Shown here: piece by piece, positions 43,260-51,493 of the stretch
Position numbering within the stretch: position 1 is the first letter of the stretch
Layout of the letters: the number at the start of each line of letters is the position of its first letter
NCBI RefSeq assembly: GCF_026342015.1
Contig: NZ_JAPENL010000002.1
Span: 67,001 to 131,000 of the forward strand
Direction of reading: 5' to 3'
Source of the DNA: Micromonospora lupini
GTDB lineage: Bacteria; Actinomycetota; Actinomycetes; Mycobacteriales; Micromonosporaceae
DNA length: 64,000 nucleotides
Notes under the pieces: model-generated
Databases searched by the model: none
Seen by the model: the letters and a program-made list of their open reading frames with translations, nothing else
What the model was told of the DNA's origin: nothing
Program-made: the position numbers and the translations under genes

Positions 43260-43952
43260 ATGGCGGAGCGCAGCGTGGTGGTGACCGGAGGCACGGGTGG
43301 GCTCGGCGGGGCCGTCGTCGCCTCGTTCGTCGACGCGGGCTGGCGGGTGGTCGTACCGCAGCGGGCGACAGGGCCCGGGTCGGAGCCGGCGGCGGACGCG
43401 CTGGTCCGGGTCGTCGCGGACCTCACCGACCCGGCCGGCGCGGCACGCGTCGTCGAGGCCGCCGTCGGCGACCCGGCGGCGCCGCTGCGGGCGGTGGTCA
43501 ACCTCGTCGGTGGGTACGCGAGCGGCGGCCTGGTGCACGAGACACCTGTCGAGGATTTCGAGCGGATGCTCACCGTCAACCTGCGACCCACCTACCTGGT
43601 CACCCAGGCCGCGCTGCCGCACCTGCTGGCGGCCGACGGCGGCGCGGTGGTGTGCGTCTCGGCCCGCGCGGCGGTCACCCCGTTCGCCGGGGCGGCCGGC
43701 TACGTCACGGCCAAGGCGGCGGTGCTGGCCTTCGCCAACGCGGTCGCGGTCGAGTACCGCTCCCGCAACGTGCGCTGCAACACGGTGCTGCCCAGCGTCA
43801 TCGACACCCCGGCGAACCGGGCGGCACAGCCCGACGCCGACCACTCCCGCTGGGTCACGCCGGCCGAGATCGCGCCGGTGATCCGCTTCCTCGCCTCGAC
43901 GGACTCCGCGCCGACCACCGGGGCCAGCGTTCCGGTCTACGGACGCGCCTGA
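43260..43952 (+). CDS. Short-chain dehydrogenase
   Basis: 230 residues from ATG 43260 (GTG 43251 also in frame). TGGTGGLGG cofactor motif, VNLVGGYASGG in the NNAG position, VSARAAVTPFAGAAGYVTAKAAV with Ser and YxxxK, and the closing PVYGRA. A classical SDR with reductase or dehydrogenase activity; substrate unknown. It runs convergently into the thymidylate-kinase-like gene with 16 bases of overlap. Confidence 0.9.
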   Translation: MAERSVVVTGGTGGLGGAVVASFVDAGWRVVVPQRATGPGSEPAADALVRVVADLTDPAGAARVVEAAVGDPAAPLRAVVNLVGGYASGGLVHETPVEDFERMLTVNLRPTYLVTQAALPHLLAADGGAVVCVSARAAVTPFAGAAGYVTAKAAVLAFANAVAVEYRSRNVRCNTVLPSVIDTPANRAAQPDADHSRWVTPAEIAPVIRFLASTDSAPTTGASVPVYGRA

Positions 43953-44734
43953 ACGAGCAGCGACGCGCCGTCGCCGCGCCCGGCCCGCTCCTGCGCCGGC
44001 GCGGCGGGCGGGGGCGCCGGGGCGGGCGGGGGCGCCGGCTGCGGCACGTCGGTGGGCGCCGGCCGCTCGGAGGACCCCCGGGTGGGGTCGGGGCGGACGT
44101 CGTCCGGCAGCCAGGTCGCCAGGTGCGCCTGGATCTGCTCGGTCACCTCCTCGGCCGAACGGCCCGCGTCGACGAGGACGAAGCTCGGGTACTCGGGCAG
44201 GGTCCGGTAGGCGGTGTCCGCGGCTGTCAGCCAGCCCATCGACTCGTGGTCGGTGCCGCGCTCCTCGATGCGCTGGTACGCCACCACCGGGTCGACGGCG
44301 AGCAGGAAGGTCACCTGCGGCGTCGGGAAGAGCCGGTAGCCGGCCCGGGCCAGCCGCTCCCAGCGGTGCCCGCCGTGCGCGCGGATGCTGGCGTACTGGC
44401 AGGCCGAGTAGCGGTCCATCACCGCCGTCCGGCCGGTGAGCAGGCAGCTGAGCAGGGCCACGGCGATGGCGAGCCAGCGCAGCACGGACTCCACCGCCAG
44501 AACGCCGTCCCGCCCGACGAGCCGCTGTGCGTCCGGGAGGCCGAGGCGGTGCGCGAGCCGGCCGAGCCAGCGCCGCCCGCTGGCGTTGCGGCGGTACGCG
44601 GCGGGACGGCCGGCGGCGGTGAGCGCGTCGGCCAGCCGGTGCGCCTGGGTGGTCTTGCCCGAGCCGTCGATGCCGATCAGGGCGACGGTGCGCAACCGGG
44701 CCCTGCCGCGTCGCATCCCCGATGATCTGGCCAC
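43937..44734 (-). CDS. Thymidylate-kinase-like P-loop kinase with Pro-rich tail
   Basis: 265 residues (GTG 44734 or ATG 44716). P-loop GIDGSGKTT at about 21-29, MDRYSACQYASIRAHGG in the place of the nucleotide-binding DRY segment, and VTFLLAVDPVVAYQRIEERGTDHES as the lid region. Compared with Tmk it lacks the usual length of the core and ends in a 50-residue Pro/Ala-rich tail. A hydrophobic helix (WLAIAVALLSCLLTG) is present mid-protein. Nucleotide or sugar kinase; exact substrate uncertain. Confidence 0.8.
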   Translation of the reverse strand: MARSSGMRRGRARLRTVALIGIDGSGKTTQAHRLADALTAAGRPAAYRRNASGRRWLGRLAHRLGLPDAQRLVGRDGVLAVESVLRWLAIAVALLSCLLTGRTAVMDRYSACQYASIRAHGGHRWERLARAGYRLFPTPQVTFLLAVDPVVAYQRIEERGTDHESMGWLTAADTAYRTLPEYPSFVLVDAGRSAEEVTEQIQAHLATWLPDDVRPDPTRGSSERPAPTDVPQPAPPPAPAPPPAAPAQERAGRGDGASLLVQARP

Positions 44735-44898
44735 CCTCGACAGGTTATCCGACCCATGCTTGCGGCCCGCGACGTTTGCAGCCGTTTGTCCCCGTTGGCA
44801 CCCGACCGCGACGACAGCAGGTGTGGGCGACCGGAATGCCGGGTACGGGAGTTGGAATCCAACCGCCTGTCCACCAACACGACCGACGGGAGATCCAG

Positions 44899-45483
44899 AT
44901 GGCTGAGCGCGGGGACGAGAGTCTGGTGCACACCCTGAAGAAGGTCGCCGCCGTGCTCAAGCAGTCCGAGATCCCGTTCGCCCTCGGCGGCAGCTTCGCC
45001 GTCTACGCCCACGGCGGCCACTCGAGCGACCACGACGTCGACTTCCTGATCCGCGAGGCCGACGTCGAGCAGTCCCTGGAGGCGCTCGTGGCCGCGGGCT
45101 TCCGCGCCGAGCGGCCACCGGAGGACTGGCTGGTCAAGGTCTTCGACGACGGGCGGATGGTGGATCTGATCCACCGGCCGATCGAGACGCCGGTGACCGA
45201 GGAGACGTTCGCCGACACCGTCGTGCGGCCGGTGGACGCCATCCACATGCCGGTCCTGTCCGCCACCCAGCTCATGGTGCACAAACTGCTGAGCTTCTCC
45301 CAGCACTACTGCGACTTCGCCCGCGGCCTGCCACTGGCCCGATCGCTGCGGGAGCAGATCGACTGGGAACGGGTACGCAAGGAGACGCAGCACTCGCCGT
45401 ACGCCGAGGCGTTCCTGATGCTGCTGGACCGGCTGGAGGTGGTGCCGGAACCCGGCGCCCGGGCAGGAGAGGAGACACCGTGA
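44899..45483 (+). CDS. Nucleotidyltransferase (AbiEii/DUF1814-like)
   Basis: 194 residues from ATG 44899 with GGGAGATCC upstream. Pol-beta-type motif: GGS at 31-32 region (ALGGSFAVYAHGG) with the metal ligands Asp46 and Asp48 in DHDVDFLI. The rest is helical (QLMVHKLLSFSQHYCDFARGLPLARSLREQIDWERV). Relatives act as toxins, tRNA-modifying or antibiotic-modifying nucleotidyltransferases; which applies is unknown. Coupled by a 4-base overlap to a BON-like gene. Confidence 0.85.
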   Translation: MAERGDESLVHTLKKVAAVLKQSEIPFALGGSFAVYAHGGHSSDHDVDFLIREADVEQSLEALVAAGFRAERPPEDWLVKVFDDGRMVDLIHRPIETPVTEETFADTVVRPVDAIHMPVLSATQLMVHKLLSFSQHYCDFARGLPLARSLREQIDWERVRKETQHSPYAEAFLMLLDRLEVVPEPGARAGEETP

Positions 45484-45755
45484 CGAACGATCAGGCCGGT
45501 GGCGCGGCGCCACCCGACGAGTACGTCGAAGCGGAGATCCAACGGCTACTCACCGAGGATCCGGCAGTCGCCGAACAGGGGATCACAGTCGTCCGGCGGG
45601 AAGACACGCTTGTGCTGCACGGCGAGGTGGAGAGCCCGCACCGGCGGGAGGAGATCCTGCGCCGCGTGTCGGAGCGCTTCCCGGACGTGCCGATCAACAG
45701 CGACATCGGTGTGATCCGCGCCCAGGCGCCCACGGAGATCGAGCAACTGCCCTGA
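45480..45755 (+). CDS. BON-like small protein
   Basis: 91 residues from GTG 45480, overlapping the previous stop (GTGA). Residues 18-80 (VEAEIQRLLTEDPAVAEQGITVVRREDTLVLHGEVESPHRREEILRRVSERFPDVPINSDIGVI) fit an alpha-beta BON domain, which usually binds phospholipid or is a partner of other domains. No signal peptide. Confidence 0.72.
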   Translation: MTNDQAGGAAPPDEYVEAEIQRLLTEDPAVAEQGITVVRREDTLVLHGEVESPHRREEILRRVSERFPDVPINSDIGVIRAQAPTEIEQLP

Positions 45756-45765
45756 GGGAGGTTTC

Positions 45766-46542
45766 ATGGTGATCCGGATCGCCGCCGTGGGCGACGTACA
45801 TCTGGACGAGGACGTGGTCGGCCGGTTCCGCCCGGCGTTGGAGGAGCTGCCCGAGTGCGCGGACGTGCTGCTGCTGGCCGGCGACCTGACCCGGCACGGC
45901 ACCGAGGCCGAGGCGCGCTGCGTGGCACAGGAGTTCGGCGGGTTGGCAGTGCCTGTGGTGACCGTGCTGGGCAACCACGACCACCAGTGTGACCAGGTGC
46001 CGCAGGTCGTGAAGGTGCTCGAGGACGCGGGCATCACCGTGCTGGAGGGCGACGGCGTGGTGCTGGACTGCGCGGGCGGCCGGCTCGGTATCGCGGGCGT
46101 CAAGGGCTTCGGCGGGGGTTTCGCCGGCCGGTGCGCGAGCGACTTCGGCGAGCCGGAGATGAAGTCGTTCGTCCGGACCACGAACGAGAGCGCGGAGCGC
46201 CTCGGTGCGGCCCTGCGCTCGCTGGACTGCGACATGCTCGTCGCGCTGACCCACTACTCGCCGGTTCCGGACACGTTGGTCGGCGAGCCGCTGGAGATCT
46301 ACCCGTTCCTGGGGTCGTACCAGCTCGGGCAGGCGATCGACTCGGCGCCCACGGCGCTGGCAGTGCACGGGCACGCGCACGCCGGCACCGAGCGCGGCAC
46401 CACCCCGGGAGGGGTACGCGTCCGCAACGTCGCGCACCCGGTGATCAAGCAGGCGTACAGCGTCTTCCATGTCGGGGATCAACTTGATACCGACCAGGTT
46501 TCCCCGATCGGAGGGTCGGGTAGACAGAGGTCATGGAGCTGA
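45766..46542 (+). CDS. Metallophosphoesterase
   Basis: 258 residues. All calcineurin-type motifs are present in order: GDVH (Asp10, His12), LAGDL (Asp40), GNHDH (about 69-73), LTHYSP (His near 157) and HGHAHAG (about 204-210). Cytoplasmic; phosphomonoesterase or phosphodiesterase, substrate unknown. GGGAGG lies eight bases before ATG 45766. It overlaps the next gene by ten bases. Confidence 0.93.
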   Translation: MVIRIAAVGDVHLDEDVVGRFRPALEELPECADVLLLAGDLTRHGTEAEARCVAQEFGGLAVPVVTVLGNHDHQCDQVPQVVKVLEDAGITVLEGDGVVLDCAGGRLGIAGVKGFGGGFAGRCASDFGEPEMKSFVRTTNESAERLGAALRSLDCDMLVALTHYSPVPDTLVGEPLEIYPFLGSYQLGQAIDSAPTALAVHGHAHAGTERGTTPGGVRVRNVAHPVIKQAYSVFHVGDQLDTDQVSPIGGSGRQRSWS

Positions 46543-46676
46543 TTCTCTGGATTCTCGCAGTCGTACTCGTGGTCGCCGGCATCCTCGCGCTGTTCCGCCG
46601 GCAGATCCTGTGGGGCATCGTCCTCATCGTCGTCGGGCTGTTGGTCGGCCCGGGTGGTGTCAGCATCTTCAATTGA
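46533..46676 (+). CDS. 47-residue two-helix membrane protein
   Basis: Sequence begins MELILWILAVVLVVAGILALFRRQ and ends WGIVLIVVGLLVGPGGVSIFN, that is two membrane segments separated by a basic turn with a GPGGxSIF end, a pattern I recall in small conserved actinobacterial membrane proteins. ATG 46533 with GAGG upstream overlaps the metallophosphoesterase stop. Function unknown. A wobble-rich RNA hairpin and T-run follow. Confidence 0.85.
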   Translation: MELILWILAVVLVVAGILALFRRQILWGIVLIVVGLLVGPGGVSIFN

Positions 46677-46726
46677 CGTTCGTACCTCTTAGACAAACAC
46701 TCCTTCACAACACCGGGACCCGTCGG

Positions 46727-46793
46727 GGTCGCCGTGGCCGGAGCTTCGTCCTCCCGACAGAAGCACCGGTCGCGGTGGCCCCGGCGCTTTTTT
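46727..46793 (+). ncRNA. Wobble-paired hairpin with T6, terminator or small RNA
   Basis: GGTCGCCGTGGCCGG at 46727-46741 pairs with CCGGTCGCGGTGGCC at 46766-46780 when G-U pairs are allowed, and GCTTC/GAAGC extends it inward across one mismatch. CCGGCGC and six T follow at 46781-46793. The four wobbles are valid only in the plus-strand RNA, so the transcript is on this strand. It either terminates the preceding operon or is the 3' end of a small RNA in the 50 bases before it. Confidence 0.55.
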
Positions 46794-46928
46794 GTGGGCT
46801 TGGCTCGACGACCGAGCGGCAATATCTCGACCATGGAGATATCTCGCGAGGCGGGGCCCCCTCCGGCCGACGTTCGCCGCCGCGCTCAACCTGTCGATCT
46901 GGCAGCTGAACGCCTGACCGGCGCCGGC

Positions 46929-46957
46929 CCTCCGGCGGGAGGCAGCCCCGCCGGAGG
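46929..46957 (-). terminator. Terminator of the M23 gene
   Basis: CCTCCGGCGGG and CCCGCCGGAGG form a perfect 11-bp stem with a 7-base loop, 13 bases beyond the M23 stop. Confidence 0.7.
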
Positions 46958-46969
46958 ACCCCTGGTCCG

Positions 46970-47743
46970 TCAGCAGCGGGGCACGTTCGGGATGTAGCCG
47001 TCGTAACCGGTGTAGACGTACGCGTCGGCGATGTAGCGGCCGCTGCCGATGCGGTCCCAGATCGAGCTGGTGCCGTACGTGCCGGTGACCGTGGTGCCGC
47101 TGGTCTGGCAGGCGATGGTCACCCGGGTGCCGTCGGCGACGGTGCCCACCGAGGCGTACCCGGTGCCCGGGCCGGAGCGGACGGTCAGCGGCGTGCCACT
47201 GGTGTCGACCGTGGCGTTGCCGGTGCCCGAGCTGCACCCGTTGTCGCTGGTGTAGGTCTTGCTACCCCAGTAGAGGCCGAGGGTGCCGTTGAACCTGACC
47301 TGGATGTCGCTCCCGTCCAGGCGCTGCTCGTAGTGCAGGTGAGGGCCCGTGGACCCGCCGGTGCTGCCCACCCAGCCGAGCACCTTCCCGTAGCCGACGG
47401 TCTGCCCCACCGAGACGTTGAAGCCGTTGAGGTGGGCGTAGTAGGTCGAGTAGCCGCCTCCGTGGTTGATCCGGACGTACTTGCCGTAACTGGTGCCGCC
47501 GAGGTCGGTGACCCGGTCGACAGTGCCGGGGGCGCTGGCCACCACCGGGTCACCGAGGTCGTCGGTGCGGTTGAAGTCGACCGCGTACGCCGGGCTGTGG
47601 TCCGACCGGGTCTGCCCCGACCAGGACTGGCCGCACGGGAACGGCACCTTGAAGGTCGGCGCGGCCAGCGCCGGGCTCGCCGGTGCGAGGACTCCTCCGG
47701 CGAGCAGGCCCGTCACCAGCACGCTGATCCACCGCTTACGCAT
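46970..47743 (-). CDS. Secreted M23 endopeptidase with SH3-like domain
   Basis: 257 residues. Signal peptide RKRWISVLVTGLLAGGVLAPASPALA (about 1-28). LytM/M23 zinc-site residues are HSPAYAVDF (His and Asp, about 49-56) and GPHLHYEQR (HxH, near 138). The C-terminal half is an SH3_3-type domain (PLTVRSGPGTGYASVGTVADGTRVTIACQ), thought to bind the wall. Lysostaphin-like peptidoglycan cleavage outside the cell. ATG 47743 has AGGAGGAAG upstream. Divergent from the alpha-glucoside operon. Confidence 0.92.
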   Translation of the reverse strand: MRKRWISVLVTGLLAGGVLAPASPALAAPTFKVPFPCGQSWSGQTRSDHSPAYAVDFNRTDDLGDPVVASAPGTVDRVTDLGGTSYGKYVRINHGGGYSTYYAHLNGFNVSVGQTVGYGKVLGWVGSTGGSTGPHLHYEQRLDGSDIQVRFNGTLGLYWGSKTYTSDNGCSSGTGNATVDTSGTPLTVRSGPGTGYASVGTVADGTRVTIACQTSGTTVTGTYGTSSIWDRIGSGRYIADAYVYTGYDGYIPNVPRC

Positions 47744-47910
47744 CCACTTCCTCCTATGTTCAAAACCTTCGATGAGGTGCCCTCAGCCTGACAGATATCG
47801 CCAATCTTCGAAAGGGTCGGGATCCCCGACTGGGAGCGCGTCCACCCAGCGGACACGAGGTTTCGGGATTGTTACTCGCTCGTGTCTGACAGGGGGTGGA
47901 CCAGACCGGA

Positions 47911-47924
47911 TGCAAGCGCTTACA
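47911..47924. promoter_or_regulatory. LacI-type operator (CRE-like)
   Basis: TGCAAGCGCTTACA, a perfect match to the general LacI/GalR consensus TGNAARCGNTTNCA, 69 bases before the binding-protein start. The LacI gene of the same operon is the likely ligand. Confidence 0.85.
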
Positions 47925-47992
47925 TGTGTGCACGCCCAATCGGACCGGCGACGGGTCACAGCACGACCGCGCCGGCTAGGAAGGAGGACGGC

Positions 47993-49339
47993 ATGGCGGT
48001 CTTTACCAGACCACGCCAGGCCTTCGTGATCGCCGGTGTGCTCGGGCTGGCGCTCAGCGCCACCGCTTGCGGTACCGGTGACGACAAGAAGAGCGACAAG
48101 GCGGGCTCCGCGGAGTGCGCCCCATACGAGAAGTACCAGGGCAACGACGGCAAGAAGGTCTCCATCTACGCGTCCATCCGTGACGCCGAGGCCGACCTGC
48201 TCGAGCGGTCGTGGTCGCAGTTCACCGAGTGCACCGGCATCGAGATCGCGTACGAGGGCAGCGGCGAGTTCGAGGCGCAGCTCCCCGTCCGGGTCGACGG
48301 CGGCAACGCGCCCGACATCGCCTTCGTGCCCCAGCCGGGCCTCGTGAAGCGGTTCGCGGACGCCGGCAAGCTGAAGCAGCTCGGCGCCGACACCAAGGCG
48401 CTGGCCGAGCAGAACATGCCTGCCGACTGGCTGAAGTACGGCACCGTCAACGGAACGCTGTACGGCGTGCCGCTCGGCGCCAACGTGAAGTCCTTCGTCT
48501 GGTACTCGCCGAAGACGTTCAAGGAGAAGGGCTGGGAGGTCCCGACCACCTGGGAGCAGCTCATCGCCCTGAGCGACAAGATCGCCGCCAGTGGCATGAA
48601 GCCGTGGTGTGCGGGCGTCGAGTCCGGTGACGCCACCGGCTGGCCGGCCACCGACTGGATCGAGGACGTCCTCCTGCGGACGGCGGGCGCCGAGGTCTAC
48701 GACCAGTGGACCACCCACCAGATCGCGTTCAACGACCCGCGGGTCGTCGACGCGGTGGACCGCGCCGGCACGATCCTCAAGAACGAGAAGTACATGAACG
48801 GCGGCTTCGGCGGCGTCAAGAGCATCACCACCACCGCCTTCCAGGAGGCGGGCCTGCCGGTGACCACCGGCAAGTGCGCGATGCACCGCCAGGCGTCGTT
48901 CTACGCCAACCAGTTCCCCGAGGGCACCAAGGTGGCTGAGGACGGCGACGCGTTCGCCTTCTACTTCCCGGCCATCGACGCCGCCAAGGGCAAGCCGGTG
49001 CTGGGCGCGGGCGAGTTCGTCGTCGCCTACGCCGACCGTCCCGAGGTGCAGGCGGTGCAGACCTACCTGGCCTCCGCCGAGTACGTCAACAGCCGCGCGA
49101 AGCTCGGCAACTGGGTCACGGCGAACAACAAGCTGGACATCGCCAACGTGGCCAGCCCGATCGACAAGCTCTCCGTCCAGATCCTTCAGGACAAAACCGG
49201 CGTCTTCCGCTTCGACGGATCCGACCTGATGCCGGCCGCCGTCGGCGCGGGGACGTTCTGGAAGGGCATGATCGAGTGGCTGAACGGCAAGGCCACCGCC
49301 CCGGTGCTCCAGGGCATCGAGAGCAGCTGGCCTAAGTGA
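47993..49339 (+). CDS. Sugar ABC transporter substrate-binding lipoprotein
   Basis: 448 residues. Lipoprotein signal with Cys26 (LSATAC), start ATG 47993 with AAGGAGGACG. Solute-binding family 1 fold: CTGIEIAYEGSGEFEAQLPVRVDGGNAPDIAFVPQPGLVKRF, YGVPLGANVKSFVWYSPKTF, WCAGVESGDATGWPATDWIEDVLLR. The close similarity in layout to AglE-type proteins suggests alpha-glucosides (maltose, trehalose, sucrose) as ligands; supported by the GH13 enzyme in the operon. Confidence 0.93.
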   Translation: MAVFTRPRQAFVIAGVLGLALSATACGTGDDKKSDKAGSAECAPYEKYQGNDGKKVSIYASIRDAEADLLERSWSQFTECTGIEIAYEGSGEFEAQLPVRVDGGNAPDIAFVPQPGLVKRFADAGKLKQLGADTKALAEQNMPADWLKYGTVNGTLYGVPLGANVKSFVWYSPKTFKEKGWEVPTTWEQLIALSDKIAASGMKPWCAGVESGDATGWPATDWIEDVLLRTAGAEVYDQWTTHQIAFNDPRVVDAVDRAGTILKNEKYMNGGFGGVKSITTTAFQEAGLPVTTGKCAMHRQASFYANQFPEGTKVAEDGDAFAFYFPAIDAAKGKPVLGAGEFVVAYADRPEVQAVQTYLASAEYVNSRAKLGNWVTANNKLDIANVASPIDKLSVQILQDKTGVFRFDGSDLMPAAVGAGTFWKGMIEWLNGKATAPVLQGIESSWPK

Positions 49340-49409
49340 TCCCGGCGGTGGCCCGGTCCGCGTCCGCGGGCCGGGCCACCGGCCGATCCGGACCCGGAAG
49401 GGAGGATTG

Positions 49410-50456
49410 ATGGAGTTCGACTTCGCCGATGAGCAGCCGAAGCTCCTCATGCTGATGTACGGGCTGGTCGCCTTCGTGGTGGTGGTGGGCGGTCTGCTCC
49501 TGCTGCTCGACGTCGTACCGGCCTGGTTCGCCCGGCGACGGGAGGCGCAGCTCGTCGCCGCCTCGGCGAGTGGAGCTCCTCTCCCCCGCCGGTCCAAGCC
49601 GCGGGAGGGGATCCTCGCGATCTTCTTCCTGCTGCCCACGCTGCTGCTGCTCACCATCGGCCTGGTCGTGCCCGCCATCCGCACCATGCTGCTGTCCCTG
49701 ATGAACGGGAGCAGCACCAACTGGGTGGGGTTGCGCAACTACGGCTGGATGTTCTCCGACGACTCGATGCTCCGGGTCCTGATCAACACCCTGGTCTGGG
49801 TGGTTCTGGTCCCGGTGGTGGCGACCGCGTTCGGCCTGATCTACGCAGTCCTGGTGGACAAGGCCCGGTTCGAGGCCGTGGCCAAGTCGCTGATCTTCCT
49901 GCCGATGGCGATCTCCTTCGTGGGCGCCAGCATCATCTGGAAGTTCGTCTACGCCTACCGCGGCGACGGAGACCAGATCGGTCTGCTCAACCAGATCGTG
50001 GTGAGCCTCGGCGGCGAACCGAAGCAGTGGCTGCTGGAATCACCCCTGAACACGCTGCTGCTGATCGTCATCATGGTCTGGATCCAGGCCGGCTTCGCCA
50101 TGGTGGTGCTCTCCGCCGCGATCAAGGCGATCCCCGGCGACATCGTGGAGGCCGCCCGGCTCGACGGGGTCAGCCCCTGGCAGATGTTCTGGCAGATCAC
50201 CATGCCGAGCATCCGCCCGGCGCTGATCGTGGTGGCGGTGACGCTCACGATCGCCACGCTCAAGGTCTTCGACATCGTCCGGACCGCGACCAACGGCAAC
50301 TACGACACAAGCGTGATCGCCAGCGAGATGTACAACCAGGCGTTCCGGTACGGCCAGAACGGGCAGGGCTCCGCGCTCGCGGTCTTCCTCTTCATCCTGG
50401 TCATCCCGGTCGTGATCTACCAGATCCGCAACCTCCGTCAGCAGCGGGAGGGCTGA
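49410..50456 (+). CDS. Sugar ABC transporter permease, first subunit
   Basis: 348 residues from ATG 49410, GGAGG six bases upstream. An extra N-terminal membrane helix and basic linker precede the normal MalF-like six helices, as in AglF. The EAA loop EAARLDGVSPWQMFWQITMP (about 250-270) contacts the ATPase. Works with the next permease. No ATPase gene is nearby. Confidence 0.93.
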   Translation: MEFDFADEQPKLLMLMYGLVAFVVVVGGLLLLLDVVPAWFARRREAQLVAASASGAPLPRRSKPREGILAIFFLLPTLLLLTIGLVVPAIRTMLLSLMNGSSTNWVGLRNYGWMFSDDSMLRVLINTLVWVVLVPVVATAFGLIYAVLVDKARFEAVAKSLIFLPMAISFVGASIIWKFVYAYRGDGDQIGLLNQIVVSLGGEPKQWLLESPLNTLLLIVIMVWIQAGFAMVVLSAAIKAIPGDIVEAARLDGVSPWQMFWQITMPSIRPALIVVAVTLTIATLKVFDIVRTATNGNYDTSVIASEMYNQAFRYGQNGQGSALAVFLFILVIPVVIYQIRNLRQQREG

Positions 50457-50457
50457 G

Positions 50458-51426
50458 ATGACGACCGCAACGCCCACCGTCGCCGCCGGCGCCCAGAAGG
50501 TCGACGGCACCGCGCCCACCACCGCCGGGCGGGTTCGTCGGCGGCTCAACAGCCGTACGGCCACGCTCGTCTCGATCGTCATCGCGGTGGTGTGGACCAT
50601 CCCGACGTTCGGCCTGCTCATCTCCTCCCTCCGGCCGGAGGACGAGATCAAGACCACCGGCTGGTGGACCGCCTTCACCAACCCGCAGTTCACGCTTGAG
50701 AACTACCAGCAGGTCCTGTTCGGGCGGTCGTCGTCGTCGGGGCAGCTCGCCAGCTACTTCATCAACTCGCTGGCGATCACCATCCCGTCGGTGCTCTTCC
50801 CGCTCGCCTTCGCGGCCCTTGCCGCGTACGCGCTGGCGTGGATCAACTTCCGCGGGCGGGACTGGCTCTACATCGCGATCTTCGCGTTGCAGATCGTCCC
50901 GCTGCAGATGGCCCTGGTGCCGCTGCTGAGGTTCTTCTCCACAGGCGTCACCCTCGGCGGCGTCACCCTGATGCCGGCGTGGGACCTGGTCGACGAGCAG
51001 AAGTTCGCCCAGGTGTGGTTCGCGCACACCTGCTTCGCCCTTCCGTTCGCCGTCTTCCTGCTGCACAACTTCATCTCGCAGCTCCCGGGCGACCTGATGG
51101 AGGCGGCACGGGTCGACGGGGCCACCCACCCGAAGATCTTCCGCACCATCGTGCTGCCGCTGATCACCCCGGCGCTGGCCGCGTTCGGCATCTTCCAGTT
51201 CCTCTGGGTCTGGAACGACCTGCTTGTCGCGCTGATCTTCGCCGGCGGCGGCAACGAGACGGCCCCGCTCACGGTTCGGCTGGCCGAGATGGCCGGCACC
51301 CGGGGCAGTGAATGGCAGCGGCTGACCGCGGGCGCGTTCGTCTCGATCGTTGTACCGCTCGTCGTATTCCTGTCCCTGCAGCGCTTCTTCGTGCGAGGTC
51401 TGCTCGCCGGCAGCGTCAAGGGCTGA
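50458..51426 (+). CDS. Sugar ABC transporter permease, second subunit
   Basis: 322 residues, one base after the previous stop. MalG-like with six helices and the EAA loop EAARVDGATHPKIFRTIVLP near 218-237. A hydrophilic 35-residue N-terminus precedes the first helix. Completes the permease pair. Confidence 0.93.
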   Translation: MTTATPTVAAGAQKVDGTAPTTAGRVRRRLNSRTATLVSIVIAVVWTIPTFGLLISSLRPEDEIKTTGWWTAFTNPQFTLENYQQVLFGRSSSSGQLASYFINSLAITIPSVLFPLAFAALAAYALAWINFRGRDWLYIAIFALQIVPLQMALVPLLRFFSTGVTLGGVTLMPAWDLVDEQKFAQVWFAHTCFALPFAVFLLHNFISQLPGDLMEAARVDGATHPKIFRTIVLPLITPALAAFGIFQFLWVWNDLLVALIFAGGGNETAPLTVRLAEMAGTRGSEWQRLTAGAFVSIVVPLVVFLSLQRFFVRGLLAGSVKG

Positions 51427-51493
51427 CCCGCTTGCCCGCCGCCGCCTGGCCCCTGAAGGCGGCGGCGGGCGACGGGTACCGAGCGGGGGAACC

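Noticed and set aside
44851..44863. 13-bp palindrome GTTGGAATCCAAC before the nucleotidyltransferase gene
   Set aside because: Short, single copy and without a candidate regulator nearby; insufficient to call an operator.
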